A program made the position numbers and the translations under genes. A stretch of DNA of 64,000 nt from Paraburkholderia metrosideri (GTDB lineage: Bacteria; Pseudomonadota; Gammaproteobacteria; Burkholderiales; Burkholderiaceae). Position 1 is the first letter of the stretch; each line of letters starts with the position of its first letter. Where the stretch lies: the NCBI RefSeq assembly GCF_904848625.1, contig NZ_CAJHCP010000006.1:62001-126000 (forward strand), in the 5' to 3' direction. This document shows positions 25,054-33,472 of this stretch, in pieces. The notes beneath the pieces are model-generated. The model worked only from the letters and a program-made list of their open reading frames with translations. It made no database searches and was not told where the DNA came from.

Positions 25054-26061
25054 ATGACCCGCATCGACTCCAGCACGTCCTCATCCACCGCGCTGCCTTC
25101 GCGTTCGATCGCCGCGCGGCTTGGCATCACCAGCGTATCGCGCGAAGATCTACGTCGACGCTATACGCAAAGCGGCTCGAACTTCGTGAAGATCATGGGC
25201 GCCGACGTCCACTACGTCGACGAGGGCCAAGGCAAGCCGATCGTGATGATTCACGGCTTTGCATCGTCGCTGCATACGTGGAATCGCGTGGCCGATGAAC
25301 TCAAGCGTACGCATCGTGTGATCCGCGTCGATCTGCCGCCGTTCGGCGTAACGGGACCGCTGCGCTCGAGCACCGGTGACATCGAAACGATGAATCTGCC
25401 GACTTACCGGCGCTTCATCGACACCTTCCTGCAAGCGCTCAATATTGCGCCTGCGACGTTCATCGGCAACTCGCTCGGCGGCCTGATCGCATGGGACTAC
25501 GCGATACGTCATCGCGAGGCGGTCAACAAGCTGGTGCTGATCGACTCGGCCGGCTTTCCGATGAAGCTGCCGATCTACATCGGCCTGTTCAATAGCGCGC
25601 TGGTGCGGATGAGTTCGCCGTGGTGGCTGCCGGAAGCCATCATCAAAAGCGCAGTCCGCAATGTCTATGGCGATCCGCGCAAGATCGACGCGCTTACACT
25701 GCGGCGCTACGTCGAATTTTTCCATGCAGAAGGCACCCGCGCAGCGATCGGCAAGATGGTGCCCACGCTCGATTTCAACGAAGTCGACACCAACGTGCTG
25801 AGAACGCTGAACGTGCCGACGCTGGTGTTGTGGGGCGCGAAAGATCGCTGGATTCCGCCTGCGCACGCGGAAGAATTTGCGAGCCGCATACCGGGCGCGA
25901 AGTCGGTGATGTATGCGGGGCTCGGCCACGTTCCAATGGAAGAAGCGCCCGAGCGCGTGATGGCCGATCTGCGCACGTTTCTCGGCACGCCGGATGCGCA
26001 TGCGGCTGCGCTGAATGCCGCCGACGCGGCGGACCAACCCACTCGCCGCGCGCCGGCTTGA
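25054..26061 (+). CDS. Alpha/beta hydrolase (probable esterase)
   Basis: A 335-aa protein. Seen: oxyanion loop HGFASS, nucleophile elbow GNSLGG (Ser of the triad), acid in WGAKDRW and catalytic His in GLGHVPMEE. The N-terminal 50 or so residues are Ser/Thr rich and carry no clear signal peptide. It lies 131 bp after the monooxygenase; a GGGAGA site precedes the ATG at 25054. As a pair with the monooxygenase it could cleave the ester product (inference). The C-terminus is Ala/Asp rich. Confidence 0.82.
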   Translation: MTRIDSSTSSSTALPSRSIAARLGITSVSREDLRRRYTQSGSNFVKIMGADVHYVDEGQGKPIVMIHGFASSLHTWNRVADELKRTHRVIRVDLPPFGVTGPLRSSTGDIETMNLPTYRRFIDTFLQALNIAPATFIGNSLGGLIAWDYAIRHREAVNKLVLIDSAGFPMKLPIYIGLFNSALVRMSSPWWLPEAIIKSAVRNVYGDPRKIDALTLRRYVEFFHAEGTRAAIGKMVPTLDFNEVDTNVLRTLNVPTLVLWGAKDRWIPPAHAEEFASRIPGAKSVMYAGLGHVPMEEAPERVMADLRTFLGTPDAHAAALNAADAADQPTRRAPA

Positions 26062-26064
26062 AAT

Positions 26065-26193
26065 CTAACCGCCGCCGAGCATGCGCAAAAGCCCCAGAAA
26101 GAGCTTCCAGAGCATGACCAGCAGTTCCCACAGGTAATACAGCTGGTCCCAGCCGGAGACGCGAGCAAACGCGCTTGCAAAGCAATCAATCAT
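26065..26193 (-). CDS. Candidate 42-aa membrane microprotein
   Basis: A short frame from ATG (26193) to TAG (26065), sequence beginning MIDCFASAFARVSGWDQLYY and then a strongly hydrophobic, Trp/Leu-rich helix (LWELLVMLWKLFLGLLRML) ending GGG. The composition looks like a real single-helix membrane peptide. No good SD is visible, so it stays tentative. It sits between the hydrolase and potI, which it would precede on the opposite-strand operon's 3' side. Confidence 0.35.
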   Translation of the reverse strand: MIDCFASAFARVSGWDQLYYLWELLVMLWKLFLGLLRMLGGG

Positions 26194-26294
26194 GGTCGCC
26201 GAGGGGAGGATGGAAGAGGCATTCAGAGCAGTCTGGAATCAACCGGCGACCCCTCGCGTGATGCACGATCTGCATCGCGCGAGGCATCGAAAAA

Positions 26295-27113
26295 CTAGAC
26301 CGCCAGCACTGCCCGCCTGCGCTCCGCCCGCTGCATGAAGAAGTTGGCTGCCACTACGCCAACCGTGACCACGGCGATAAACAGCGTGGCCAGCGCGTTC
26401 ATCTCGGGATTCAAGCCGAGCCGCACGCGCGAGAACACCACCAGCGGCAATGTCGTCGAACCGGGGCCGGACAGGAACGCCGACAATACCAGATCGTCGA
26501 TCGACAACGTGAAAGACAGCAGCCATCCTGACACAAGCGCCTGTGAAATCAGCGGCAATGTAATGAAGAAAAATACGCGCACGGGGGTTGCACCCAGATC
26601 GAGCGCAGCTTCTTCAAGCGACGGATTCAACTCCTTCACACGCGACTGCACGATGATCGCGACATACGACATGCACAGCATCACGTGACCGATCCAGATC
26701 GTGAAGATGCCACGTCCGGCGGGCCAGCCAAGCAGCTTGCCCAGTTCGATGAACAGCAGCAGCAGCGAGATGCCCTGAATCACTTCGGGAATCACGAGCG
26801 GCGCGTTGATCATGCCGGTGTACAGCGTGAGGCCGCGAAAGCGCCCCATGCGCGCGAGCACGAAACCCGCCCACGTGCCGATGAACACCGACGCGAACGC
26901 CGTCAACAAGCCGATGCGCAACGACAACCACGCGGCGGCGATCAACTCGTCGTCCTGTAGCAACGCGGCGTACCAGCGCGTCGAGAAACGCGTCCATACG
27001 GTGACCAGTTGCGACTCGTTGAACGAATACACGACGAGGCTCACGATCGGGATGTACAGGAACAGAAACCCGATACCGAGCGCCAGAAACTGCCAGAAAC
27101 GATTCGGCTTCAT
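26295..27113 (-). CDS. potI: Putrescine/spermidine ABC transporter permease PotI
   Basis: A 272-aa inner-membrane permease with six predicted TM helices and the EAA loop (EEAALDLGATPVRVFFFITL, about 180-200) that docks with the ATPase. The homologue pattern is PotI/PotC. Its ATG (27113) shares a base with the potH stop (TGATG), so the two are translationally coupled. Last gene of the potFGHI operon (minus strand). Confidence 0.9.
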   Translation of the reverse strand: MKPNRFWQFLALGIGFLFLYIPIVSLVVYSFNESQLVTVWTRFSTRWYAALLQDDELIAAAWLSLRIGLLTAFASVFIGTWAGFVLARMGRFRGLTLYTGMINAPLVIPEVIQGISLLLLFIELGKLLGWPAGRGIFTIWIGHVMLCMSYVAIIVQSRVKELNPSLEEAALDLGATPVRVFFFITLPLISQALVSGWLLSFTLSIDDLVLSAFLSGPGSTTLPLVVFSRVRLGLNPEMNALATLFIAVVTVGVVAANFFMQRAERRRAVLAV

Positions 27114-28042
27114 CAGCGCCTTTCCTCCATCGCCTTCGCCTGCGCGCGCTGGAAAAACGCCATCGGCACCAGTAACAGCAACACCATTGCACACGTCACC
27201 GCGGAGGCCATCGGCCAGTCCGCATTGTCGAAGAACTCATTCCACATCACGCGGCCGATCATCAGCGTATCCGCGCCGCCGAGCAGTTCCGGAATCACGT
27301 ACTCGCCCACCGCCGGGATGAACACCAGCAGGCAGCCGGCGATGATGCCGTTCTTCGACAGCGGAAAGGTGATCTGCCAGAACGCCTTCCACGGCTTCGC
27401 GCCGAGGTCGTACGCGGCTTCGAGCAAGGTCATGTCCATCTTCACCAGATGCGCGTACAGCGGCATCACAAGGAACGGCAGGTACGAATACACCATGCCG
27501 ATATAGACCGCGATGGTCGTGTGATACAACTCGATCGGTGAATGAATTAGCCCGATCGACATCAGGAAATTGTTCAGCAAGCCGTTGTTCTTCAGAATCC
27601 CGATCCACGCATACACGCGCATCAGGAACGAGGTCCAGAACGGCAGCATCACGGCCATCATCAGCAGATTGCGGTTCTTCGGGTTCGAGCGCGCAATGTA
27701 ATACGCCATCGGATAACCGATCAGCAGACACAGGAATGTCGAGATCGCCGCGATCACCACCGAACTCACATAGGTCGCGAAATACAGACTGTCGGTCAGC
27801 AGAAACGCGTAGTGCGACAGGTCGAGCGTGATGTGAAGCGCGCCGTCGGCAAAGGTGGTGAGTTGCGTGTACGGCGGAATACCGAGTTGCAGATCGGCGA
27901 AACTGATCTTCACGACCAGCAGGAACGGCACGAGGAAAAACAGCAGCAGCCAGATGAACGGCCCCGCCACCACGGCGGTGCGGCTCGTGAGATTGAAGCG
28001 CCGCACCGGCCACGTGGCCAACGAATGGAACAGGCGCGTCAT
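27113..28042 (-). CDS. potH: Putrescine/spermidine ABC transporter permease PotH
   Basis: A 309-aa inner-membrane permease, the partner of PotI, with TM1 at IWLLLFFLVPFLLVVKISF and the EAA loop LLEAAYDLGAKPWKAFWQIT. The ATG at 28042 overlaps the stop of potG as ATGA (28039-28042), so the start is secure. Confidence 0.92.
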   Translation of the reverse strand: MTRLFHSLATWPVRRFNLTSRTAVVAGPFIWLLLFFLVPFLLVVKISFADLQLGIPPYTQLTTFADGALHITLDLSHYAFLLTDSLYFATYVSSVVIAAISTFLCLLIGYPMAYYIARSNPKNRNLLMMAVMLPFWTSFLMRVYAWIGILKNNGLLNNFLMSIGLIHSPIELYHTTIAVYIGMVYSYLPFLVMPLYAHLVKMDMTLLEAAYDLGAKPWKAFWQITFPLSKNGIIAGCLLVFIPAVGEYVIPELLGGADTLMIGRVMWNEFFDNADWPMASAVTCAMVLLLLVPMAFFQRAQAKAMEERR

Positions 28043-29232
28043 GACGTCAGCACCACGCCGGCCGACGCGCTCCAGCGCACGTAGACCTCGTCGCCCCACG
28101 TGGGCGGATCGATCTCGGTCAGCGCGAGGCTCGTCACGTTCGCGATCACCGTTTTGCCGCCCTCCAGCTTCACGTGATACAGCGAATAGCCGCCCATGTA
28201 CGCGATATTCGTGACGACGCCCTTGCCCCAGTTGTACGCGCCTTCAGGCGGCTTGCGCGTGAGCGCGATACGTTCGGGGCGCACCGAGATGGTCACCGGC
28301 ATGCCGAGCGGGCCGGTAATGCCGTGGCTCACGTACAGGCGGCACGGCAGGTCGGGCGTTTCGATAAACACGTAGTCGGGTTCGTCTTCGACCGTGTGGC
28401 CTTCGAACAGATTGGTCGAGCCGATAAAGCCGGCTGAAAAGCGGCTGTTCGGATACTCATAGACCTCATGCGGCGTGCCGAGCTGAATGATCTCGCCCTC
28501 GCTCATCACGGCGAGGCGGTCCGCCATGGTCATCGCCTCTTCCTGATCGTGCGTGACCATCACGCAGGTCACGCCGACCTGATCGAGAATATTGACCAGC
28601 TCGATCTGCGTACGCTGGCGAATCTGCTTGTCGAGCGCGGACATCGGCTCGTCGAGCAGCAGCAGCTTGGGCCGCTTGACCAGTGAACGCGCGAGCGCCA
28701 CGCGTTGCTGCTGACCACCGGAAAGCTGATGCGGCTTGCGCTTCGCGAAGCGGCCCATCTGCACGAGTTCGAGCGCGCTCTGCACGCGCTCGTTCAGTTC
28801 GGCTTTCGGCACGCCTTCCTGCTTCAGGCCGAACGCGACGTTCGACTCCACCGTCATGTGCGGAAACAGCGCGTACGACTGGAACATCATGTTGACCGGC
28901 CGTCGATACGGCGGCAGTTGCGCGAGGTCTTCGCCGTCGATCAGGATCCTGCCGGAGCTCACGGTTTCGAGACCGGCCATCATCCGCAGCAAGGTCGACT
29001 TGCCGCAGCCGGAACTGCCGAGCAGCGCGAACAGTTCGCCTTTCTTCACCGACAGGTTGACGCCCTTGACCGCGACCGTGTCGCCGAACTTCTTGACGAC
29101 ATCGACGATCTGGATGAACTGGTCCGCGGCGTCGCTGTTGGCCGCGTTCGCGCCGCCGCTCATCCCCGCATTCGGGCCCTGGGACGACGCGGGCGCTGCT
29201 GCCCCTGCGCCCGGCTGGTCACTACTCATCAC
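28039..29232 (-). CDS. potG: Polyamine ABC transporter ATP-binding protein PotG
   Basis: A 397-aa ATPase: Walker A GSSGCGKST, signature LSGGQQQRVALARSL, Walker B LLLLDEPMSALD, and a C-terminal TOBE-like domain (about 305-395). An N-terminal Ala/Gly/Pro-rich extension of about 35 residues precedes the ABC core. The start is GTG 29232 or the adjacent ATG 29229; an SD GGAG is just upstream. It energises PotHI import of polyamines. Confidence 0.92.
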   Translation of the reverse strand: MMSSDQPGAGAAAPASSQGPNAGMSGGANAANSDAADQFIQIVDVVKKFGDTVAVKGVNLSVKKGELFALLGSSGCGKSTLLRMMAGLETVSSGRILIDGEDLAQLPPYRRPVNMMFQSYALFPHMTVESNVAFGLKQEGVPKAELNERVQSALELVQMGRFAKRKPHQLSGGQQQRVALARSLVKRPKLLLLDEPMSALDKQIRQRTQIELVNILDQVGVTCVMVTHDQEEAMTMADRLAVMSEGEIIQLGTPHEVYEYPNSRFSAGFIGSTNLFEGHTVEDEPDYVFIETPDLPCRLYVSHGITGPLGMPVTISVRPERIALTRKPPEGAYNWGKGVVTNIAYMGGYSLYHVKLEGGKTVIANVTSLALTEIDPPTWGDEVYVRWSASAGVVLTS

Positions 29233-29260
29233 AATGCTTTACTCCGGCGTTTGACGTACA

Positions 29261-29286
29261 AAGCCCCCGGTGGACACCGAGGGCTT
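29261..29286 (-). terminator. Intra-operon hairpin between potF and potG
   Basis: AAGCCCCCGGTG (29261-29272) faces CACCGAGGGCTT (29275-29286), one mismatch, very small loop. Placed after the binding-protein gene, it could end or pause part of the transcripts so that potF is made in excess over the membrane parts, a common ABC-operon device. Confidence 0.55.
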
Positions 29287-29320
29287 CATGATGATACTTA
29301 CCCGTTCAGTCTTACGGCAC

Positions 29321-30421
29321 TCATCGGCCAGACTTGAACTCAGTCCACAGCCGCGTTTGCAGCCGCTGGATTTCCGGCGGCAACGGCTTCAGCAGGAACA
29401 GGGTCTTGATGGTTTCCGGTGACGGGTACACCGCCGGGTCGTTCGCCACGTCCTTGCTCACGTACTTGCGCGCCTCTGTGTTGGCGCTCGGGTAATAGAC
29501 TTCGTTGGTGATCGCGGCGTGGACCTGCGGCGTTTCGATGTAGTTGATCCACTCGAGCGCGGCTTCCTTGTTCTTCGCATCTTTCGGAATCGCCATCACG
29601 TCGAACCAGACCGGCGCACCGCCCTTCGGCACGTAGTACTCGATCTTGTACGGCTTTTTCGCTTCAGCCGCGCGATGCTTGGCGATCACGACGTCGCCCG
29701 ACCAGCCGTATGCGAAGCACACGTCGCCGCCGACCAGGTCGTTGATGTAGCCCGACGAGTTGAACTGCGTGATATACGGGCGGATCTTCTTCAGCATGTC
29801 GAGCGCGGCGTGGTAGTCGGCCGGGTTCGTGCTCATCGGGTCTTTGCCGATGTAGTGCAGTGCGGCGGCGAACATCTGGTCCGGTGCGTCGAGCACGGAC
29901 ACGCCGCAGGCTTTCAGCTTCGAAATGTTTTCCGGCTTGAACAGGATGTCCCAGTTATCGAGCGGCACGTTCTTGCCGAGAATCTGCTGGACTTTGGTGA
30001 CGTTGTAGCCAAGACCGGTCGTGCCGTAGGCCCAGGGCACCACGTACTGGTTGCCCGGATCGGCGCCTGCCACCAGCGCCATCAGCGACGGATCGAGGTA
30101 TTTCAGGTTCGGCAGCTTCGACTTGTCGAGCGGCGCGAAGATGCCGGCGGCAATCTGCTTGCCCGCGTAATTGCTGGTCGGCACGACGATGTCGTAGCCG
30201 GAGCTGCCAGTAAGGAGCTTGGCCTGCAGCGTGTCGTCACTGTCGTAGTTGTCGTACTTGACCTTGACGCCGGTCTGCTTGGTGAAATTCGGGATCGTGT
30301 CTTTGGCGATGTAATCGGACCAGTTATACACGTTGAGCTGCGTATCCTTCGCAGCGGCCGCCAACCAGGGCGCGGCGCACAAAACCAGCGCTGCCACATG
30401 ACCCACTACCCGTCTTTTCAT
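29321..30421 (-). CDS. potF: Polyamine periplasmic substrate-binding protein PotF
   Basis: A 366-aa exported protein. Signal peptide MKRRVVGHVAALVLCAAPWL to about residue 25; mature start TQLNVYNWSDYIAKDTIPNF, the typical PotF/PotD opening. Later FAYGWSGDV, VPKGGAPVWFDVMAIPKDA and the C-terminal KPLPPEIQRLQTRLWTEFKS are family blocks. It binds putrescine-type ligands in the periplasm. The ATG at 30421 has GGAGAACGGG upstream. First gene of the operon. Confidence 0.92.
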   Translation of the reverse strand: MKRRVVGHVAALVLCAAPWLAAAAKDTQLNVYNWSDYIAKDTIPNFTKQTGVKVKYDNYDSDDTLQAKLLTGSSGYDIVVPTSNYAGKQIAAGIFAPLDKSKLPNLKYLDPSLMALVAGADPGNQYVVPWAYGTTGLGYNVTKVQQILGKNVPLDNWDILFKPENISKLKACGVSVLDAPDQMFAAALHYIGKDPMSTNPADYHAALDMLKKIRPYITQFNSSGYINDLVGGDVCFAYGWSGDVVIAKHRAAEAKKPYKIEYYVPKGGAPVWFDVMAIPKDAKNKEAALEWINYIETPQVHAAITNEVYYPSANTEARKYVSKDVANDPAVYPSPETIKTLFLLKPLPPEIQRLQTRLWTEFKSGR

Positions 30422-30944
30422 CCCGTTCTCCGATCCTGGCCGGCCCAAGCCGGTCGCCGTCATTCAGCCGCGGCATCGCGCCCGCGGCTCCCCTGAAAAA
30501 CCCGAAAACTACCACCAATTATTGCGCGGACCAAAAAAAACGCCGAGGTGTCGCGCAAAGGGTACAGCGCACGCCGCACCATTGGAAAATGGGCGCAATT
30601 TTATCGGGTTATCGGCGCGTGTCTACCCGAAAAAAACGCCGGGCGGCCAGGCGCTGTTATCTCGTTGTCAAGTTCCGCTGGCCGTGCCGGCAGCAAGGGC
30701 ATGAGCGGTAGCGCGTTTCACGGTGCACAATGAGTCTATGGGGACGAGGCGGGGCCGGCCCGGAACCGCGCGACGCGAATTCGCGAGGCGCTTTACCGGA
30801 CTGCGTCGTGCCGCCTGTCTCGTCTATCCGCATGCGCCCGCCTCTGCACCTCTGCACCTCTGCACCTCTACACCTGTGCACCTTTGCGCCTTTGCCGCGC
30901 ACCGGTGTCGACGCAGCGGACAGCGGGCACGTGGCTTGCCCCGG
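30422..30944. other. Gap between potF and mntH, with a variable-looking repeat tract
   Basis: 523 bp holding the divergent promoters of potF and mntH. It contains A-runs (30532-30541, 30630-30636) and the 8-bp tandem repeat at 30842-30897. A frame continuous with mntH runs back to 30723 but reads as low-complexity sequence. No riboswitch recognised. Confidence 0.4.
30842..30897. repeat. Seven tandem 8-bp repeats, CTCTGCAC type
   Basis: Units CTCTGCAC x3, then CTCTACAC, CTGTGCAC, CTTTGCGC, CTTTGCCG, end to end. It lies 48 bp before the likely mntH start, in the leader. Unit length 8 is not a multiple of 3. Confidence 0.7.
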
Positions 30945-32273
30945 ATGCAGTCTCAAACTCAGGCATCGATGAACACCAACCCATCCACGTGGCGATCGAA
31001 TCGACGCCGGCGCGTACCCGGCGATGGCGCGGCACGCCCGGCGCACTGGTTTTCATTCGTCGGCGCGGGCGCGCTGATCGCCGTCGGCTACATCGATCCC
31101 GGCAACTGGGCCACCGCGCTCGGCGCGGGCGCCGGTTACGGCTACCGGCTGCTCGGCATCGTGTTGCTGTCAAGCCTGATGGGCGTGCTGATGCAATGGC
31201 TGTCGTCACGGCTGGGCGTCGTGACCGGACGCGATCTCGCACAAATCTGCCGCGAGCGCACCAGCCGCCGCGCCACCCTCTTTCTGTGGCTGACCAGCGA
31301 GGTCGCGATCATCGCGTGCGACGTCGCCGAGGTGGTCGGCAGCGCCGTCGCCTTGCAATTGCTGCTGGGCGTGTCGCTGACGGTCGGCGTGCTGATGTCG
31401 GCGGTCTGCACGTTCGCGCTGCTCGCGCTCCAGCAGAAAGGCGGCCGCAAGCTCGAAGCGGTGATCGCCGCGCTGATCGGCTTCGTCGGCCTGTGCTTCG
31501 TGGTCCAGCTAGCGCTCGCGAAACCCGACTGGCACGCCGCGCTGGCCGGCACCGTGCCGAGCGCCGAATTGCTGAGGAACGCGGGCATGGTGTGGCTGGC
31601 GGCGGGCATCGTCGGCGCGACGGTGATGCCGCATAACCTGTATCTGCATTCGGCGCTCGTCAAACACCATGCGCTCGATAGCAGCGACGCGCAGATCAAG
31701 GCCGCGCTGCACGTCGTCAATATCGATACGTTCGGCTCGCTGACGTTTGCGTTCGTCATCAACGCGGCGCTGCTGATCGTGGCCGCCGCCGTGTTCTATG
31801 CGAGCGGCCACCGCGACGTGACCGATCTCGCCGATGCTCATCGCCTGATTGCGCCGCTGGTCGGCTCGCGTTGGGCCAGCATCCTGTTTGCGGCCGCGTT
31901 GCTGGCCTGCGGGCTGAGCGCGACCGTTACGGGCACGCTGGCGGGTCAGGCGGTGATGGAGGGTTTTCTACGGCTGAAGCTGCCGCGCTGGAAACGCGCG
32001 CTGCTGACGCGCGCGCTCGCGATCGGGCCCGCGCTGCTGGCCGTCGCACTGTTTGGCCAGCACGGCTCGAATCAGTTGCTGGTAGCAAGCCAGGTGGTCT
32101 TGAGCCTGCAATTGCCGTTAGCCGTGGTGCCGCTGATCCGCTTCACGTCGGATGCCGGGCTCATGCGCGGATGGCGGGTGCGCGGCGTGCCGCTGGCGCT
32201 GGCGTGGCTGTCGGCGGCGTTTATCGTTGTGCTGAATGGCGCGCTGCTGTGGCAGTTGGCGACGGGTGGGTAG
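30945..32273 (+). CDS. mntH: Nramp-family divalent metal (Mn2+/Fe2+) transporter
   Basis: A 442-aa inner-membrane protein with about 11 TM helices. Metal-site motifs of TM1 (GYIDPGNWAT: Asp and Asn of DPGN) and TM6 (GATVMPHN: Met of MPH) are both present, which marks a true Nramp metal importer rather than an Mg-type relative. Start uncertain: ATG 30945 or ATG 30969; neither has a strong SD. No MntR/Fur box was identified with confidence. Confidence 0.88.
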   Translation: MQSQTQASMNTNPSTWRSNRRRRVPGDGAARPAHWFSFVGAGALIAVGYIDPGNWATALGAGAGYGYRLLGIVLLSSLMGVLMQWLSSRLGVVTGRDLAQICRERTSRRATLFLWLTSEVAIIACDVAEVVGSAVALQLLLGVSLTVGVLMSAVCTFALLALQQKGGRKLEAVIAALIGFVGLCFVVQLALAKPDWHAALAGTVPSAELLRNAGMVWLAAGIVGATVMPHNLYLHSALVKHHALDSSDAQIKAALHVVNIDTFGSLTFAFVINAALLIVAAAVFYASGHRDVTDLADAHRLIAPLVGSRWASILFAAALLACGLSATVTGTLAGQAVMEGFLRLKLPRWKRALLTRALAIGPALLAVALFGQHGSNQLLVASQVVLSLQLPLAVVPLIRFTSDAGLMRGWRVRGVPLALAWLSAAFIVVLNGALLWQLATGG

Positions 32274-32417
32274 CGTTGCCGGCATGCGCGCGGTAAGGTG
32301 CGTCCCAACTTGCGCATCCGCCGGGTGCTTCGCGCTGCGTCCCGGCTGCCTCGCCGAACCGCGCACGCCGCATCGGCTAACATAGCGGAACTTTGCTTTC
32401 CCGCCCCAAGGTTTCCG

Positions 32418-32621
32418 ATGGCTTCGAATCTCCACGATCTTCCCGACAGCCCGTGCATCGGCGTCTGCTCCACCCTGTTCGACGATGTGTGCAAGGGCTG
32501 CGGCCGCACCGCCGGCGAAGTGTCCAACTGGGTTTTCCTCAGCGACCAAGAAAAGCGCGCCATCTGGACGCGCATCGAGCACGAAGGCACGGCGATGCGC
32601 TTCAGGAACGACAAACTGTAG
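32418..32621 (+). CDS. DUF1289 domain protein (small Fe-S/Zn-type Cys protein)
   Basis: A 67-aa protein. SPCIGVCSTLFDDVCKGCGR (about residues 11-30) is the DUF1289 motif with four cysteines CxxxC...CxxC, predicted to bind a metal or Fe-S cluster, followed by W and a charged helix. Function unknown. It lies 144 bp after mntH. A degenerate 9-bp tandem repeat begins 6 bp after its stop. Confidence 0.8.
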   Translation: MASNLHDLPDSPCIGVCSTLFDDVCKGCGRTAGEVSNWVFLSDQEKRAIWTRIEHEGTAMRFRNDKL

Positions 32622-32626
32622 TTTTT

Positions 32627-32698
32627 CGCCACGCCCGCCACGCCCGCCACGCCCACTTCGCCCACTCCGCCCACTCCGCCCGCCGTGCCCTCCCTGCC
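32627..32698. repeat. Eight degenerate tandem 9-bp repeats, CGCCACGCC type
   Basis: CGCCACGCC x3, CACTTCGCC, CACTCCGCC x2, CGCCGTGCC, CTCCCTGCC. It fills the short gap between the converging DUF1289 and ompW genes and has no coding role that I can see. Confidence 0.65.
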
Positions 32699-32735
32699 GC
32701 CGTGCCCTTTGAAACGGGCACGCTGGCTCACACGG

Positions 32736-33398
32736 TCAGAACTTCATACCGACACCCAGTCCGACGATCAGCGGATCGATATTCAGGCGGCCAATCGGCG
32801 CGCCGCCGAGCGTCGCGTCGGTATGCATCCAGATTTTCTTGATATCCGCATTGACGAACAGCTTGCGCGTGACCTGCACGTCGACACCGGCCTGCAACGC
32901 GGGCCCGAAGCTGTGATTGTTGATGCCGATCGACTCGCCCCCTGCACTCAGACCATTGTTATAAAACAGTGTGTAATTGAGACCCGCGCCGACGTACGGA
33001 CGGATGCGCCCCGCATGGTTGAAGTGGTATTGCAATAGCAGCGTCGGCGGCAGCACGTTCACGCCGCCGAGATTGCCGAGGCTCGAGGTGAGTTGATGCC
33101 GCGACGTGCCGAGAATCAGTTCGACGCCCAGGTCATCGCGGATCATGTAGGTGAAATCGAGTTCCGGCACGATCGCATTGTTGACGCCCACCTTGAGCGC
33201 CGACAGCGTGTTGCTGGTGCGCACGTCCGGCATGATGCTGATCGCGCGCAAACGCACCAGCACGTCGCCGGCGTGAATGCCGCTGATTGGATCGTCACCC
33301 GTTGATTGCGCGCGTGCCTGCTGCGTGATCAACGCTGCGCATAGCAGGCCCGATACAACGGCGGCGGTCCTGATCTTCTTGCTGAGCGAGTACTTCAT
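32736..33398 (-). CDS. ompW: OmpW-family outer-membrane porin
   Basis: A 220-aa protein with a signal peptide ending near AQARAQS and an eight-strand beta-barrel pattern: AGDVLVRLRAISIMPD, LGVELILGTSRHQL, PPTLLLQYHF, RPYVGAGLNYTLFY and the terminal GLGVGMKF ending in Phe, as needed for Bam insertion. OmpW forms small hydrophobic pores. The ATG at 33398 has GGGGAA upstream. It lies 75 bp downstream of the nitronate monooxygenase on the same strand. Confidence 0.88.
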   Translation of the reverse strand: MKYSLSKKIRTAAVVSGLLCAALITQQARAQSTGDDPISGIHAGDVLVRLRAISIMPDVRTSNTLSALKVGVNNAIVPELDFTYMIRDDLGVELILGTSRHQLTSSLGNLGGVNVLPPTLLLQYHFNHAGRIRPYVGAGLNYTLFYNNGLSAGGESIGINNHSFGPALQAGVDVQVTRKLFVNADIKKIWMHTDATLGGAPIGRLNIDPLIVGLGVGMKF

Positions 33399-33472
33399 AG
33401 GCTTCCCCGTGTCATTGATTGATGTCGTCAGGGAATTGTCGAAGTTCGCGTCAGCGTGCGGGTTGACCCGTA

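Noticed and set aside
30723-30944. N-terminal extension of MntH to codon 30723
   Set aside because: The extension is repeat-derived low-complexity sequence (LHLCTSTPVHLC) before the real hydrophobic start.
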